From positions 1 to 35,164 of the forward strand of contig JAQTNV010000034.1 of assembly GCA_028713675.1 (NCBI GenBank): a stretch of DNA of 35,164 bases, given 5' to 3'. Below are positions 6,714 through 14,721 of this stretch, one piece after another. The position numbers were made by a program, and so were the translations under genes. The notes under the pieces are model-generated. The model had not been told where the DNA came from, searched no databases, and saw only the letters and a program-made list of their open reading frames with translations. The stretch's first letter is position 1, and each line of letters begins with the position of its first letter. This DNA is from a bacterium (GTDB lineage Bacteria > Desulfobacterota > JAPLJL01).

Positions 6714-7346
6714 ATGATCAGATCACGAACAAGTTATCAGCTGATGATGTCTATTGGCGCGATTATTTTGGTTTTCTTTCTTTTCGCCGGTTGCCGGGAC
6801 CGTGGCGGGCCCCGCGCCGGCATGGGGCTGGCCTCCGCCGCTCCCGCCATCGGGACCGGGGCCCCGGCGGGTCAGGCAGCTGACCCGCGCTTCCCGCCGC
6901 TGCCGCTCGCTTCCAACGGCCTCACGCTCCGCGCCGAGGTGCCGCCGGTCATCGCTCCCGGCGAGGACTTCCCGATCACGGCGGTGTTCACCTACGACGG
7001 CCAGGGGGAGTTGGCCGTGCTCCCCCGCGCGCTCGGCGTGAACTTCGCATCACGCGGGCCCCAGCAGCCCGACTACGTGCCGCTCCCGGGGCCACCGAAG
7101 GACATCTACCCCGACGCCCAGCTGATCCGCCGCGGGAAACCTGTGCGCGCGGTCGTGAGCTTCAATATCGCGCGGGGTGGCGCCTTGTGGCGCCTGCCCG
7201 AAGGCCCCTATGACCTCACGCTTCGTTACGGCGTCGGTCCCAACACCCGCCTGCCCGAGGGCAGTCCGCTGGCGGGGGCCCCAGCCTGGGCGGGGGCCGT
7301 CGCCAGCCCGCCGGTCCCGATCACGGTCACCGCTAAGAAGCCGTAG
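6714..7346 (+). CDS. GC-rich envelope lipoprotein of unknown function
   Basis: 210 aa. TTAGGAG precedes the ATG. Residues 1-27 form a lipoprotein signal with lipobox LFAGC (Cys27). The mature part is rich in Pro, Gly and Ala; residues 65-205 look like an all-beta domain (VPPVIAPGEDFPITAVFTYD, then VRAVVSFNIARGGALW), perhaps immunoglobulin-like, but no family was recognised. Promoter, leader and signal peptide are ordinary or AT-rich, while the mature coding part becomes strongly GC-rich with many CGC/GCG/CTC codons. This suggests a foreign mature domain joined to local expression signals. A half-terminator and a mosaic repeat follow. Confidence 0.7.
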   Translation: MIRSRTSYQLMMSIGAIILVFFLFAGCRDRGGPRAGMGLASAAPAIGTGAPAGQAADPRFPPLPLASNGLTLRAEVPPVIAPGEDFPITAVFTYDGQGELAVLPRALGVNFASRGPQQPDYVPLPGPPKDIYPDAQLIRRGKPVRAVVSFNIARGGALWRLPEGPYDLTLRYGVGPNTRLPEGSPLAGAPAWAGAVASPPVPITVTAKKP

Positions 7347-7545
7347 GTGCCTCGATTTTTTAAAATACCATTCAAAATAACCAGCACCCTCCCCTACCGG
7401 TCAGACTGAATCTTGAATTCTCTGATTATCCTTTTTATCGGGGGACATGATCTTCCGGTGAAGGGGTCGGCAGAAAAATAGTAAGCAGCCTCCGGCCTGG
7501 AGGGCCTACGGCCCGGAGGGTAGGCAGTAGGCAGTAGGCAGAAAA
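7347..7545. repeat. Intergenic mosaic repeat, copy 4
   Basis: It opens with GCCTCGATTTTTT, the right half of the terminator family, but the left arm is missing so no hairpin forms. Blocks nearly identical to copy 2 follow: CCTACCGGTCAGACTGAATC, GATTATCCTTTTTAT, GATCTTCCGGTGAAGGGG, CAGAAAAATAGTAAGCAGCC, and an AGTAGGC heptamer tract near 7520-7541. The minus-strand frame across 7394-7699 is repeat-derived. No gene is supported in 7347-7758. Confidence 0.75.
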
Positions 7546-7637
7546 CAAAAGGCAAAAAGCATAAAAACAAACCGAACAAACTAAGAAAGTGCCGCCTCCA
7601 GTTCTTCCTTATATTAATTAATCCATTAAATACCAAT

Positions 7638-7665
7638 CTGAATCTCTCATGCCCGGATTTCGGGA
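7638..7665 (+). repeat. Partial copy of the promoter-module upstream box
   Basis: CTGAATCTCTCATGCCCGGA and following bases match the first part of the module at 6597, 25065, 26818 and 31454. The TTGACC and TATAAT parts are absent. The unrelated tetR promoter follows about 55 bases later. Confidence 0.5.
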
Positions 7666-7704
7666 TTAAACAGAATTTCGCCGGGAAGAGACCCCACAAT
7701 CACT

Positions 7705-7748
7705 TATCGCAACAAGTAGTTGCTTTAATTTAAAACCGATCATATAAT
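7705..7748 (+). promoter_or_regulatory. tetR promoter with palindromic operator (copy A)
   Basis: TTGCTT (7720-7725), a 17-base spacer and TATAAT (7743-7748) make a near-ideal housekeeping promoter. GCAACAAGTAGTTGC (7709-7723), a 15-base imperfect palindrome, overlaps the -35, as expected for a TetR-type operator. The whole segment recurs at 11605-11648, exactly 3900 bases downstream. Confidence 0.75.
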
Positions 7749-7758
7749 ACCCCCATCC

Positions 7759-8403
7759 ATGCGGCAGATTAATCGAAAAGGGACGGACAAACCCAGGAAG
7801 CGCGGCATGCCTGTCGTTCGCAAAGTCTTTAAGGCCACGCTGGAGCAGTTGGGCCAGGTCGGCTTCGAGCGTCTGAGCGTCTCCGCGGTCGCAGCGCTCG
7901 CCGGCGTTAACAAGACCAGCATCTACCGGCGCTGGCCGGCCAAAAGCGACCTGGTCCGTGCGGCGATCAGCTTCTCGGTGGAATATAGGCTGGTGATGCC
8001 GAACACCGGGAACCTGCGCGCGGATCTCGCTGAACTGGCGCGCCTAGTTGCGAACTTCATGGAGTCCCCCCGAGGCATGGGGGTGGTGCGCACGGTCCTG
8101 GCCGAGGGCACGAACCCCGAGGTCCGCGAACTCGCCACGTCGTTACTCCAACAAGTGGAGACCGAATTCCCTCGCGTAATCATCAAACGCGCTATCCATC
8201 GGGGCGAATTGCCCCCCGGCACCGACTTCAAGCTCATCACCCACACAATTTCCGGCGCAATCATTCACCGCATTTTCATCGAGCAGGCGCCCCTGCCCGA
8301 TGCCTTCATCGAGCGCCTGGTCGACCTGGTCCTCTTGGGAACTTCCGATGGCCAATTACCGGATAAACGTCAGAAGAAAAAACGAACCGATTTCAGAGCT
8401 TGA
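7759..8403 (+). CDS. TetR-family transcriptional regulator
   Basis: 214 aa from ATG 7759; that ATG is only about 10 bases after the -10, so it would be almost leaderless. The ATG at 7807 has AGGAAG six bases before it and gives 198 aa. The DNA-binding helix-turn-helix is clear: VGFERLSVSAVAALAGVNKT followed by SIYRRWPAKSDLVRAAI. The C-terminal part should bind a small ligand, in this context plausibly an acyl-CoA or the hydrophobic substrate (inferred). Its promoter carries a palindrome also found before the 11805 operon, so it likely represses both itself and that operon. A CoA-ligase gene starts 33 bases later. GC-rich codon use. Confidence 0.9.
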   Translation: MRQINRKGTDKPRKRGMPVVRKVFKATLEQLGQVGFERLSVSAVAALAGVNKTSIYRRWPAKSDLVRAAISFSVEYRLVMPNTGNLRADLAELARLVANFMESPRGMGVVRTVLAEGTNPEVRELATSLLQQVETEFPRVIIKRAIHRGELPPGTDFKLITHTISGAIIHRIFIEQAPLPDAFIERLVDLVLLGTSDGQLPDKRQKKKRTDFRA

Positions 8404-8436
8404 ACCCTGAGTTCCTGGAAAGGATGGGGGAAATGA

Positions 8437-9864
8437 ATGAATTCCGATTACAAAAAGCTGGATCAGATTTTTCACCCTCGTTCTATCGCGATCATCGGGG
8501 CCAGCAATCGCCCGGGCAATGCCGCCGTGGTGTTTCTGAAAGCTCACGCGGTTCTGAACTTTGCCGGGCCGCTTTATGCGATTGCTCCCAACGGCGATCA
8601 GGTCCCGGATTTTCCTACCTTTAAAAACGTCAATCATGTTCCCGGACCGGTGGACCACGCGGTCATCGCGGTCCCGGCGGCTTATCTCCTGGAGGTGCTT
8701 TCCGATTGCGTCCGGAAAAAGGTCAACTCGGTAGTGATCTTTACCTCCGGTTTTTCCGAGAGCGGTGACCCCGAAGGGATGGAGAAGGAGCGGTTGATCC
8801 GGGCCAAGGCCCGGGAAAGCGGGATCAGGATGATCGGGCCTAACTGCATGGGCATTTATTATCCGCACAACGGCATGAGCTTCCGCCCGGATCTTCCGCC
8901 GGTAGAAGGGCCGGGAGAGATCAGCTACCTTTCCCAGAGCGGCGGGATGGCTTTTGGGGCCGTCTTCCTGGGCAACCGTTTCGGGCTGAAATATAACAAG
9001 GTGGTGAGCTTCGGGAATGAAGTGGATCTGGGCGGCCCGGAGCTCCTTGATTATTTCGCCGAAGATCCCGAAACCAAGGTAATCCTCGCTTACCTGGAGG
9101 GAACCCGCGACGGCCGGTCGCTGGGCCGGGCTCTGATCCGGGCCGGAGCGAGAAAGCCGCTCGTGGTGCTGAAGGGGGGGCTGACCGAGACCGGGGTCAG
9201 GGCGGCGGCCTCGCACACCGGGGCGCTGGGAGGCTCCCGGGCTACCTGGGAGTCGGTTTTCCGCCAGGCCGGAGCCATCCAGGTCGACACCGTGGACGAG
9301 CTGGTCGGGGCGGCCCTGGTACTCCGGCGCCTGCCGAAATTCACCGGCCGGAAAATGGTCATTATCACCATCAGCGGGGGGCTTTCGGTCAACTTCACCG
9401 ACCGGGCGGGATTCTGGGGCTTCGAAGTACCCGAGCTGGCCGCGGAAACCTGCCAGAAGCTGAAGCGGTCCTTCGACATTCCCGGGACCAGCGTGAAAAA
9501 CCCGATCGACATGGCCGCCGCTTTCATGATGTTCCCGATTTACCCTGATGTCTTCCGGGCCCTGGATGAGGACCCCGAGACCGACCTGATTTTCCTGGTG
9601 ATCAGCATCGAGTTTTTGGCCTACATCGAAAGCTTCATGCCGGGGATAACGGATAACTCCATGAACGCCTTTCTGGGGGCGATTAAAGAGGTAAAAAAGC
9701 CGCTGGTGGTGGTGCTGCCGTCGGTGATTGGCGAAGAACTTCGGCTTCGAGCCGAGCAATTGTTCGTGAAGGCCGGGTTCGCGGTTTTTGAAAGCGTGGA
9801 CCGGGCCATGAAAGTGCTGAATCTGGTTCGCCGGTATCATCAGAGATCTAAAAGAAAGGAGTGA
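8437..9864 (+). CDS. ADP-forming acyl-CoA synthetase, alpha-subunit-type (CoA-binding) protein
   Basis: 475 aa, starting after a purine-rich ribosome site. Residues 10-140 form a CoA-binding Rossmann domain (SIAIIGASNRPGNAA, then IGPNCMGIYYPHNG). Residues 155-460 match the two succinyl-CoA-ligase-like domains: YLSQSGGMAFGA, VSFGNEVDLGG, and the phospho-histidine motif AAASHTGALGG with His260. It ends without the ATP-grasp (beta) domain, so it equals the alpha subunit of two-subunit NDP-forming acyl-CoA synthetases. No beta gene is present in the window, so a partner elsewhere is needed for acyl-CoA synthesis. Six bases separate it from the acyl-CoA dehydrogenase gene, which supports a joint acid-activation and oxidation pathway. 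Confidence 0.85.
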   Translation: MNSDYKKLDQIFHPRSIAIIGASNRPGNAAVVFLKAHAVLNFAGPLYAIAPNGDQVPDFPTFKNVNHVPGPVDHAVIAVPAAYLLEVLSDCVRKKVNSVVIFTSGFSESGDPEGMEKERLIRAKARESGIRMIGPNCMGIYYPHNGMSFRPDLPPVEGPGEISYLSQSGGMAFGAVFLGNRFGLKYNKVVSFGNEVDLGGPELLDYFAEDPETKVILAYLEGTRDGRSLGRALIRAGARKPLVVLKGGLTETGVRAAASHTGALGGSRATWESVFRQAGAIQVDTVDELVGAALVLRRLPKFTGRKMVIITISGGLSVNFTDRAGFWGFEVPELAAETCQKLKRSFDIPGTSVKNPIDMAAAFMMFPIYPDVFRALDEDPETDLIFLVISIEFLAYIESFMPGITDNSMNAFLGAIKEVKKPLVVVLPSVIGEELRLRAEQLFVKAGFAVFESVDRAMKVLNLVRRYHQRSKRKE

Positions 9865-9870
9865 TGAGAT

Positions 9871-11016
9871 ATGCCGCTCAAGTACACCGAAGAGCATGAG
9901 ATTTTCCGGACTTCCCTGAGGAAATTTTTTGAGAAAGAGGTCACCCCCCACGCCATGGAATGGAAGGAAAAGGGCGACGTCCCCCGCGAGATCTGGAAGA
10001 AGATGGGGGCGCAGGGCTTCATCGGCTACTGGGCCCCTCCCGAATACGGCGGCTCCGGGCTGGATTTCAGCTATTCCGTGATTCTCCTCGAGGAAATGAC
10101 CGGCACCTCCTCGGACCTGAGCCTCAATATCGGGATTAATAACGACGTGGCCCTCCCCTACCTTCTGCACTCCGGGAGCGAGGAGCAGAAGAAGAAATAT
10201 ATGCCGCGCGCCTGCGCGGGCGATCTGATCTGTGCCATCGCCATGACCGAGCCCGGGGCCGGGAGCGACCTCCAGTCCATCCGGACCACCGCCATCCGGA
10301 AAGGCGACCACTATGTCGTAAACGGCCAGAAAACCTTCATCTCCAACGGCTACCACTGCGACCTGGCCATTGTGGCGGTCAAGACCAACCCCAAAGCCGA
10401 TCCCCCCTATACCGGTATCTCCCTGATCCTGATCGAAGCCGGCACCCCTGGTTTCACCAAGGGCCGGAAGCTCGAAAAGATGGGGATCCGGGCGGCGGAC
10501 ACCGCCGAGCTCTCCTTCGAGGACTGCCAGGTCCCGGTCGGGAACCTGCTCGGGGAGGAGGGATCCGGTTTCATGACCCTGATGCATAACCTCCAGCAGG
10601 AACGCCTGGTCAGCGCCATCGGGTCCGTTCTGGCGTCGGAAAGGGCCCTCGCCACCACCATCGAGTACACCAAGACCCGCGAGGCTTTCGGGCGCCCGAT
10701 CTGCAAGTTCCAGCACAACGCCTTCAAGATCGTGGAGATGGCCACCGAGGTCGAGATGGCCAAGACCTTCACCTACAAGCTGATCGACCGGTTCCTCGAC
10801 GGAGAGGATATCACCAAGGCCGTCTCCATGGCCAAGTGGTACAACAGCGAGATGCTGAACCGGGTTTGCTACCAGTGCGTCCAGCTCCACGGCGGCTACG
10901 GCTACATGATGGAATACTCGATCGCCCATGATTACCTGGACGCCCGGGTCCAGACCATCGCGGCCGGCACTACCGAGATCATGAAAGTAATCATCTCCAA
11001 GATGATGGGGCTATAA
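9871..11016 (+). CDS. Acyl-CoA dehydrogenase
   Basis: 381 aa, full family length. An AGGAG-type ribosome site precedes ATG 9871. Family motifs are present: CAIAMTEPGAGSDLQSI (FAD/substrate loop, 121-137), NGQKTFISNG, TREAFGRPI, QLHGGYGYM, and a C-terminal AAGTTEIMK. The usual Glu of the medium-chain type (YEGT) is replaced by Ala in AAGT. Instead Glu244 in LQQERLV lines up with the catalytic base of isovaleryl- and long-chain-type enzymes (LxxERL), so activity is probably kept with a shifted base. It should oxidise an acyl-CoA to the enoyl-CoA with electrons passed to ETF. Likely substrates are branched or long acyl chains, inferred from the base position. Confidence 0.92.
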   Translation: MPLKYTEEHEIFRTSLRKFFEKEVTPHAMEWKEKGDVPREIWKKMGAQGFIGYWAPPEYGGSGLDFSYSVILLEEMTGTSSDLSLNIGINNDVALPYLLHSGSEEQKKKYMPRACAGDLICAIAMTEPGAGSDLQSIRTTAIRKGDHYVVNGQKTFISNGYHCDLAIVAVKTNPKADPPYTGISLILIEAGTPGFTKGRKLEKMGIRAADTAELSFEDCQVPVGNLLGEEGSGFMTLMHNLQQERLVSAIGSVLASERALATTIEYTKTREAFGRPICKFQHNAFKIVEMATEVEMAKTFTYKLIDRFLDGEDITKAVSMAKWYNSEMLNRVCYQCVQLHGGYGYMMEYSIAHDYLDARVQTIAAGTTEIMKVIISKMMGL

Positions 11017-11089
11017 GAAAGAGCGGGACCCTCCTATAGTCTCGGGCCGGATCATTTGATGATCAGTTTAAGGGAAGGAGGAAATAAAG

Positions 11090-11569
11090 ATGGCGGAAGT
11101 GGATGAAAAGTATCAATGGCTGATTGAGCAATTCGATCAGATGATGATTCCCGTTGTCCGATCCTCGGGTTTCGCAGTGGAAAAACTTAAGGAGCGGGAG
11201 ATCACCGTCTCGATGCCGATGGGACCCAACACCAACCATGTCGGGATCATGTACGCCGGGTCGCTCTTTACCCTGATCGAGGTGGCCGGGGGAGTCCTTT
11301 TCTCCGCTACCTATCCCGCAGGAGTCTACACCCTGATCACCAAGGGAATTTCCATCCGCTACGTGAAGCCCTCGATGACCAAGACCTATTGCCACCTCAC
11401 CATTTCGAAGGAGGAGGCCGAGGCCAAGATCAAGCCGGTGGACGAGCGGGGCCGGGGCAACTGGATCATCGATGTCACCGCGGTGGACGAAAACGAAGTC
11501 GAGGTCTGCCGGGCCAACTGCAATTACTACGCGCTGACGAACAAGGAGCTGGGGAAGATGAGCCTGTAA
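11090..11569 (+). CDS. Hotdog-fold thioesterase (PaaI/DUF4442-like)
   Basis: 159 aa. GGAAGGAGG precedes the ATG. A single hotdog domain covers about 25-150: the segment NHVGIMYAGSLFTLIEVAGG (49-68) corresponds to the central helix, with Glu64 at the position of the acidic catalytic residue, followed by strands ISIRYVKPSMTKTYCHLTI and WIIDVTAVDENEVEVCRANC. Such proteins hydrolyse acyl-CoA thioesters in the cytoplasm. As last gene of the TetR-led operon it may recycle CoA or release acids from stalled intermediates. The 73-base gap before it contains a small GATCAtttgaTGATC hairpin. Confidence 0.8.
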   Translation: MAEVDEKYQWLIEQFDQMMIPVVRSSGFAVEKLKEREITVSMPMGPNTNHVGIMYAGSLFTLIEVAGGVLFSATYPAGVYTLITKGISIRYVKPSMTKTYCHLTISKEEAEAKIKPVDERGRGNWIIDVTAVDENEVEVCRANCNYYALTNKELGKMSL

Positions 11570-11604
11570 AAACTGAAGGCGGGAGAAAAGGCCCGTCATT
11601 TGCA

Positions 11605-11648
11605 TATCGCAACAAGTAGTTGCTTTAATTCAAAACCGATCATATAAT
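11605..11648 (+). promoter_or_regulatory. Second copy of the tetR promoter/operator (copy B)
   Basis: GCAACAAGTAGTTGC (11609-11623), TTGCTT (11620-11625), a 17-base spacer and TATAAT (11643-11648) are preserved exactly; one base differs in the spacer region from copy A at 7705. It should drive the operon starting at 11805 and place it under the same regulator. Confidence 0.75.
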
Positions 11649-11658
11649 GCCCTTATTC

Positions 11659-11721
11659 ATACAACAGATCAATTGGAGGGGGATGGACAAGCCCGACGCG
11701 CATGCCGTTTTTGAAAAATAA
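11659..11721 (+). pseudogene. Decayed remnant of the tetR 5' coding end
   Basis: The bases continue to align with the first codons of the TetR gene at a constant offset of 3900. The former start ATG is ATA (11659-11661), and the reading IQQINWRGMDKP parallels MRQINRKGTDKP. The match fades after about 20 codons and meets a stop at 11719-11721. This shows that copy B arose by duplication of the regulator with its promoter, after which the gene was lost and the promoter kept. Confidence 0.65.
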
Positions 11722-11804
11722 AATTGGAGAACAATATCATCCGGGCATCATTAATAAGGTTGCTTTTCGGATTATTTTTCCAGAGCAGGAAAAGGGGGGG
11801 CTAA

Positions 11805-14645
11805 ATGGGTATTGATACCAAGGCACTTCAGGAAATCATGGGAAAAGACGGGGTCATTTCCCGTCCCGACGAAATCAGCGGCCTTTTCGCCCGCCCGGTC
11901 GATTCACCCCGGCTGCAGGCGGTCCAGCCCGGCCAGGCGGAAGAAATTCAGAAACTTTTGCCGTGGGCGAAGGAAAACCGGGTTTCTGTCTACACCAAAT
12001 ATTTTCCATATTTCCCGGAATCAGTTGCGCAAGCGGAAGGGGTGGCCATCGATTTCCGGAGAATGAACCAGATCGAGAGGGTGGATTCCCTGAACCTGAT
12101 GGCGCACGTGCAGAGAGGGGTTACCTTCGACCAGCTCCGGAAGGTCCTGAAGCCGATGGGCCTGAAGGCTGTCGCTCCCGTAGCCGGAGGCTCCAGCTCG
12201 GTCTTGGAGAGCCTGGTCAACCGCGACGTGGTCAAGAGCATGGCCCGGTATTCCGAAGTAGAGGTAACCAACCTGAAGGTGGTGCTCGCAGACGGCCGGG
12301 TCCACCTGACCGGGTCCCACGCCATGAACGAGGAAATGTCCGATTGGAAAGAGGACGGGGGGCCGTCTTTTTCCCGCTGGTACTACGCTGCCGAGGACAG
12401 CTACGGGGTGGTCTGCCGGGCCAGCATTAATCTCTTCCCGATCTGCGAGAGCCGCCAGGCCCTGGCTTTCGGATTCGCGGATATCCAAAGCCTGATCACG
12501 GCCCTAAAGAAGATTCCCGTGCTCGAGATCGGGACCGAATACCTGGGATTCGACCGCCGGGCTTTCGAAAAAACTTTTGGGGTCAAGCCGGAGCATCCCT
12601 GGGTAATGATAGTCGGCTTCGAGGGCAGGAAGAAACACGTGGACTGGCAGGTAAAAACCGTGAAGGAGCTGGCCGGGAAACTCGGGGGAAAGGCGGTTTC
12701 CCCGGTTTCCGAAGAAAAGATGGCCGATTATCTTGATGAGCCCGGAATGCCGCTTTCCCCTCGGCATTTTGCCTTTTACGCCACCTGCCAGCGCATGCCG
12801 GAGATGGATGAGCTTCTGACCGGATCATTGAAGATAGCTTCCGGGGGCAAAACAGCCGACCTGGGCCGGATCCTGGTTTCGTTTGACCGGGGCCGGGCCC
12901 TTTACGGAATATATGACATCTTTTCAGACGGCGTGACCCCGGCTTCAATCGTGGAAACCTCCCGGTCACTCTGGAAAGCGGGAGCTTTCTTCGATCTGCC
13001 CCAGGGGAAGCTGGCCGAGGAGATTTACGCCCAGAACCCCGGCCTTTCCCGCTTGCTCGGGAGGCTCAAGGGCATGCTCGACCCGCAAGGGATTCTCAAC
13101 CCCCATCTGCCCCTTCCAAAGGGGATCCCACCGGAAAAGCCGAACCCGGAACCTCTCCCGGAGAGAAAATGGGAGGAGATCATCAAGGAAGTCAGGGAAG
13201 TGGTCGGGGATGCCTGGGCCAGTGACCGCCTGCCCGATCTCATGTCCTATGCCCGGGATTTCAGCATCGTGGCGGGGGTGATCCCAAATATTGTCACGCT
13301 GCCCAAGACCACCGAGGAGATCCAGAAGATCATGAAGATCGCCGGAAAGTACCGGGTCCCGGTGATCCCGATCTCGACCGCGTTTAATCACGCCGGCCTG
13401 GCCCTGCCGCGCCAGGGGGGGATCCTGCTCGACCTGCGGCGGATGAATAAGCTGAGGATTGATCCGGAAACGATGACCGCCACAATCGAGCCGGCCATCC
13501 GCCTCCGGGCCCTTTACATGGACGCGATCAAATATGAAGTCGCGGAAGGAGTGGGTTTGAAACCGGCCCTGCCGCTTTCCTTCACCAGTGTTTCGGTGCT
13601 GGCCAATTATGTCGCCCGGGGCGGGGCGGGCTGCATGGTCAAGTACGGCGGCAACCCGGAGATGATCATCAACATGACCTGGGTCCTGCCCGACGGGGAA
13701 ATCGTCAAGCTCGGGCCGGGGGAGGTCCCGGTCCAGTACGGGCCCGGTCCGGAAATCGCCGGGATGTTTTTCAACGCGGACGGCCAGTTCGGGGTCTGCT
13801 CCGAGATCACGATCAAGATCTTTCCGGAATTCGCCGCCGAGAAAGTCCTGAGCGCCCAGGCTACCTACCCGGAAGAGGAAAAGTCGCTGCAGCAGATCAT
13901 CGATGTAGTCTATAAGCTCACCCGGGAGAACGTCGTCGATTTCACGTACAAGCTGCACCAGGGGGTTCCCTCCACCATCCTGGCGAACCTCGCCGGGGTT
14001 TCCCCGGACGAGTTGGTCGAGATGATGCCTCCGCACTCGCTGGCGCTCCTGGTCCAGGCATATGACCAGCAGGAGCTCGAGATCAAGTGGGAGATCGTCA
14101 GGGAGATCGTTGAGGGAAGAGGGATGTTTTTCATCAACCCGGAGGATTTCAATCTCCAGGACATGGTCAGGTCGGACACGTTCAAGAAAGGCTACGGCGT
14201 GCTCGGGAACCGGGTGGCGGCCTACCGGGGGGCTTTCCAGTGGATCGCCTCGCACGTGAAGATCGAGAAGCTGCCCGATCTCTGGAGGGAATACAAGGAG
14301 CTACGGAAGAAATATTGGAGCTCTCCCGATCCCCGGGTTTACCGGGACATGCTCCTCGCGGGAATGGCCATGCAGGGCCCCATGCAGTTCGGGCGCTGCG
14401 GCGACATCGAGTTCGACTGGTGGTGGGACCACGGTAATCCCGATTCGGTCAAGCGGGCCAGCCTCTTCGTGCGCAAAGTATCCGAGTTCCTGGCTGACCG
14501 GGGGGCTCCGCTCTTCCGGAACATGCACGGGACGGGGGATATCCATCTGCCCCGACACAAGGTTTACTTCGACCTGCTCAAGGATTGGAGAAAGGTAATC
14601 GATCCCGACGGAATCATGCACCCGAACCTGCACACGGTCCTGTAA
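11805..14645 (+). CDS. Two-headed FAD-linked oxidase/dehydrogenase (tandem PCMH-type domains)
   Basis: 946 aa, about twice the usual length of FAD-binding (VAO/GlcD-type) flavoenzymes. A GGGGGG-rich ribosome site precedes the ATG. The first unit spans about 1-440 (GVAIDFRRMNQIERVD, VVLADGRVHLTG, ending GMLDPQGILNPHLPLP). The second spans about 450-946 (IVTLPKTTEEIQKIMKIAGK, GILLDLRRMNKLRIDPE, KYGGNPEMIINMTWVLPDG, ending VIDPDGIMHPNL). Both units keep the full domain order. In the first the glycine-rich flavin loop and the VxxNxGG region are poorly conserved (LVNRDVVKSMARYSE), so only the second may bind FAD well. In an anaerobe it probably works as a dehydrogenase on an alcohol or hydroxy acid. 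First gene after promoter copy B. Confidence 0.8.
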   Translation: MGIDTKALQEIMGKDGVISRPDEISGLFARPVDSPRLQAVQPGQAEEIQKLLPWAKENRVSVYTKYFPYFPESVAQAEGVAIDFRRMNQIERVDSLNLMAHVQRGVTFDQLRKVLKPMGLKAVAPVAGGSSSVLESLVNRDVVKSMARYSEVEVTNLKVVLADGRVHLTGSHAMNEEMSDWKEDGGPSFSRWYYAAEDSYGVVCRASINLFPICESRQALAFGFADIQSLITALKKIPVLEIGTEYLGFDRRAFEKTFGVKPEHPWVMIVGFEGRKKHVDWQVKTVKELAGKLGGKAVSPVSEEKMADYLDEPGMPLSPRHFAFYATCQRMPEMDELLTGSLKIASGGKTADLGRILVSFDRGRALYGIYDIFSDGVTPASIVETSRSLWKAGAFFDLPQGKLAEEIYAQNPGLSRLLGRLKGMLDPQGILNPHLPLPKGIPPEKPNPEPLPERKWEEIIKEVREVVGDAWASDRLPDLMSYARDFSIVAGVIPNIVTLPKTTEEIQKIMKIAGKYRVPVIPISTAFNHAGLALPRQGGILLDLRRMNKLRIDPETMTATIEPAIRLRALYMDAIKYEVAEGVGLKPALPLSFTSVSVLANYVARGGAGCMVKYGGNPEMIINMTWVLPDGEIVKLGPGEVPVQYGPGPEIAGMFFNADGQFGVCSEITIKIFPEFAAEKVLSAQATYPEEEKSLQQIIDVVYKLTRENVVDFTYKLHQGVPSTILANLAGVSPDELVEMMPPHSLALLVQAYDQQELEIKWEIVREIVEGRGMFFINPEDFNLQDMVRSDTFKKGYGVLGNRVAAYRGAFQWIASHVKIEKLPDLWREYKELRKKYWSSPDPRVYRDMLLAGMAMQGPMQFGRCGDIEFDWWWDHGNPDSVKRASLFVRKVSEFLADRGAPLFRNMHGTGDIHLPRHKVYFDLLKDWRKVIDPDGIMHPNLHTVL

Positions 14646-14676
14646 GAAAAGGATTAGAGCGGGAAGGTTCATTATT

Positions 14677-14709
14677 CTTTCCAGGTTTTGAGGCCCAAGG
14701 CTTGGAAAG
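14677..14709 (+). promoter_or_regulatory. Intercistronic hairpin
   Basis: CTTTCCA (14677-14683) and TGGAAAG (14703-14709) are exact complements across a 19-base loop. It sits just before the AGGAGG ribosome site of the next gene and lacks a U-tract, so processing or translation control is more likely than termination. Confidence 0.35.
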
Positions 14710-14721
14710 TCAGGAGGAAAA

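Noticed and set aside
8356..10929. Minus-strand open frame of 857 codons antisense to three genes
   Set aside because: It runs exactly opposite to well-supported CoA-ligase and dehydrogenase genes, has a composition of mirror codons (many His, Asp, Gly, Pro), no domain, and no ribosome site. It is a by-product of GC-rich codon use.
12966..14255. Minus-strand open frame inside the double FAD-oxidase gene
   Set aside because: Same shadow effect; the plus-strand frame is continuous and shows conserved domain ends.
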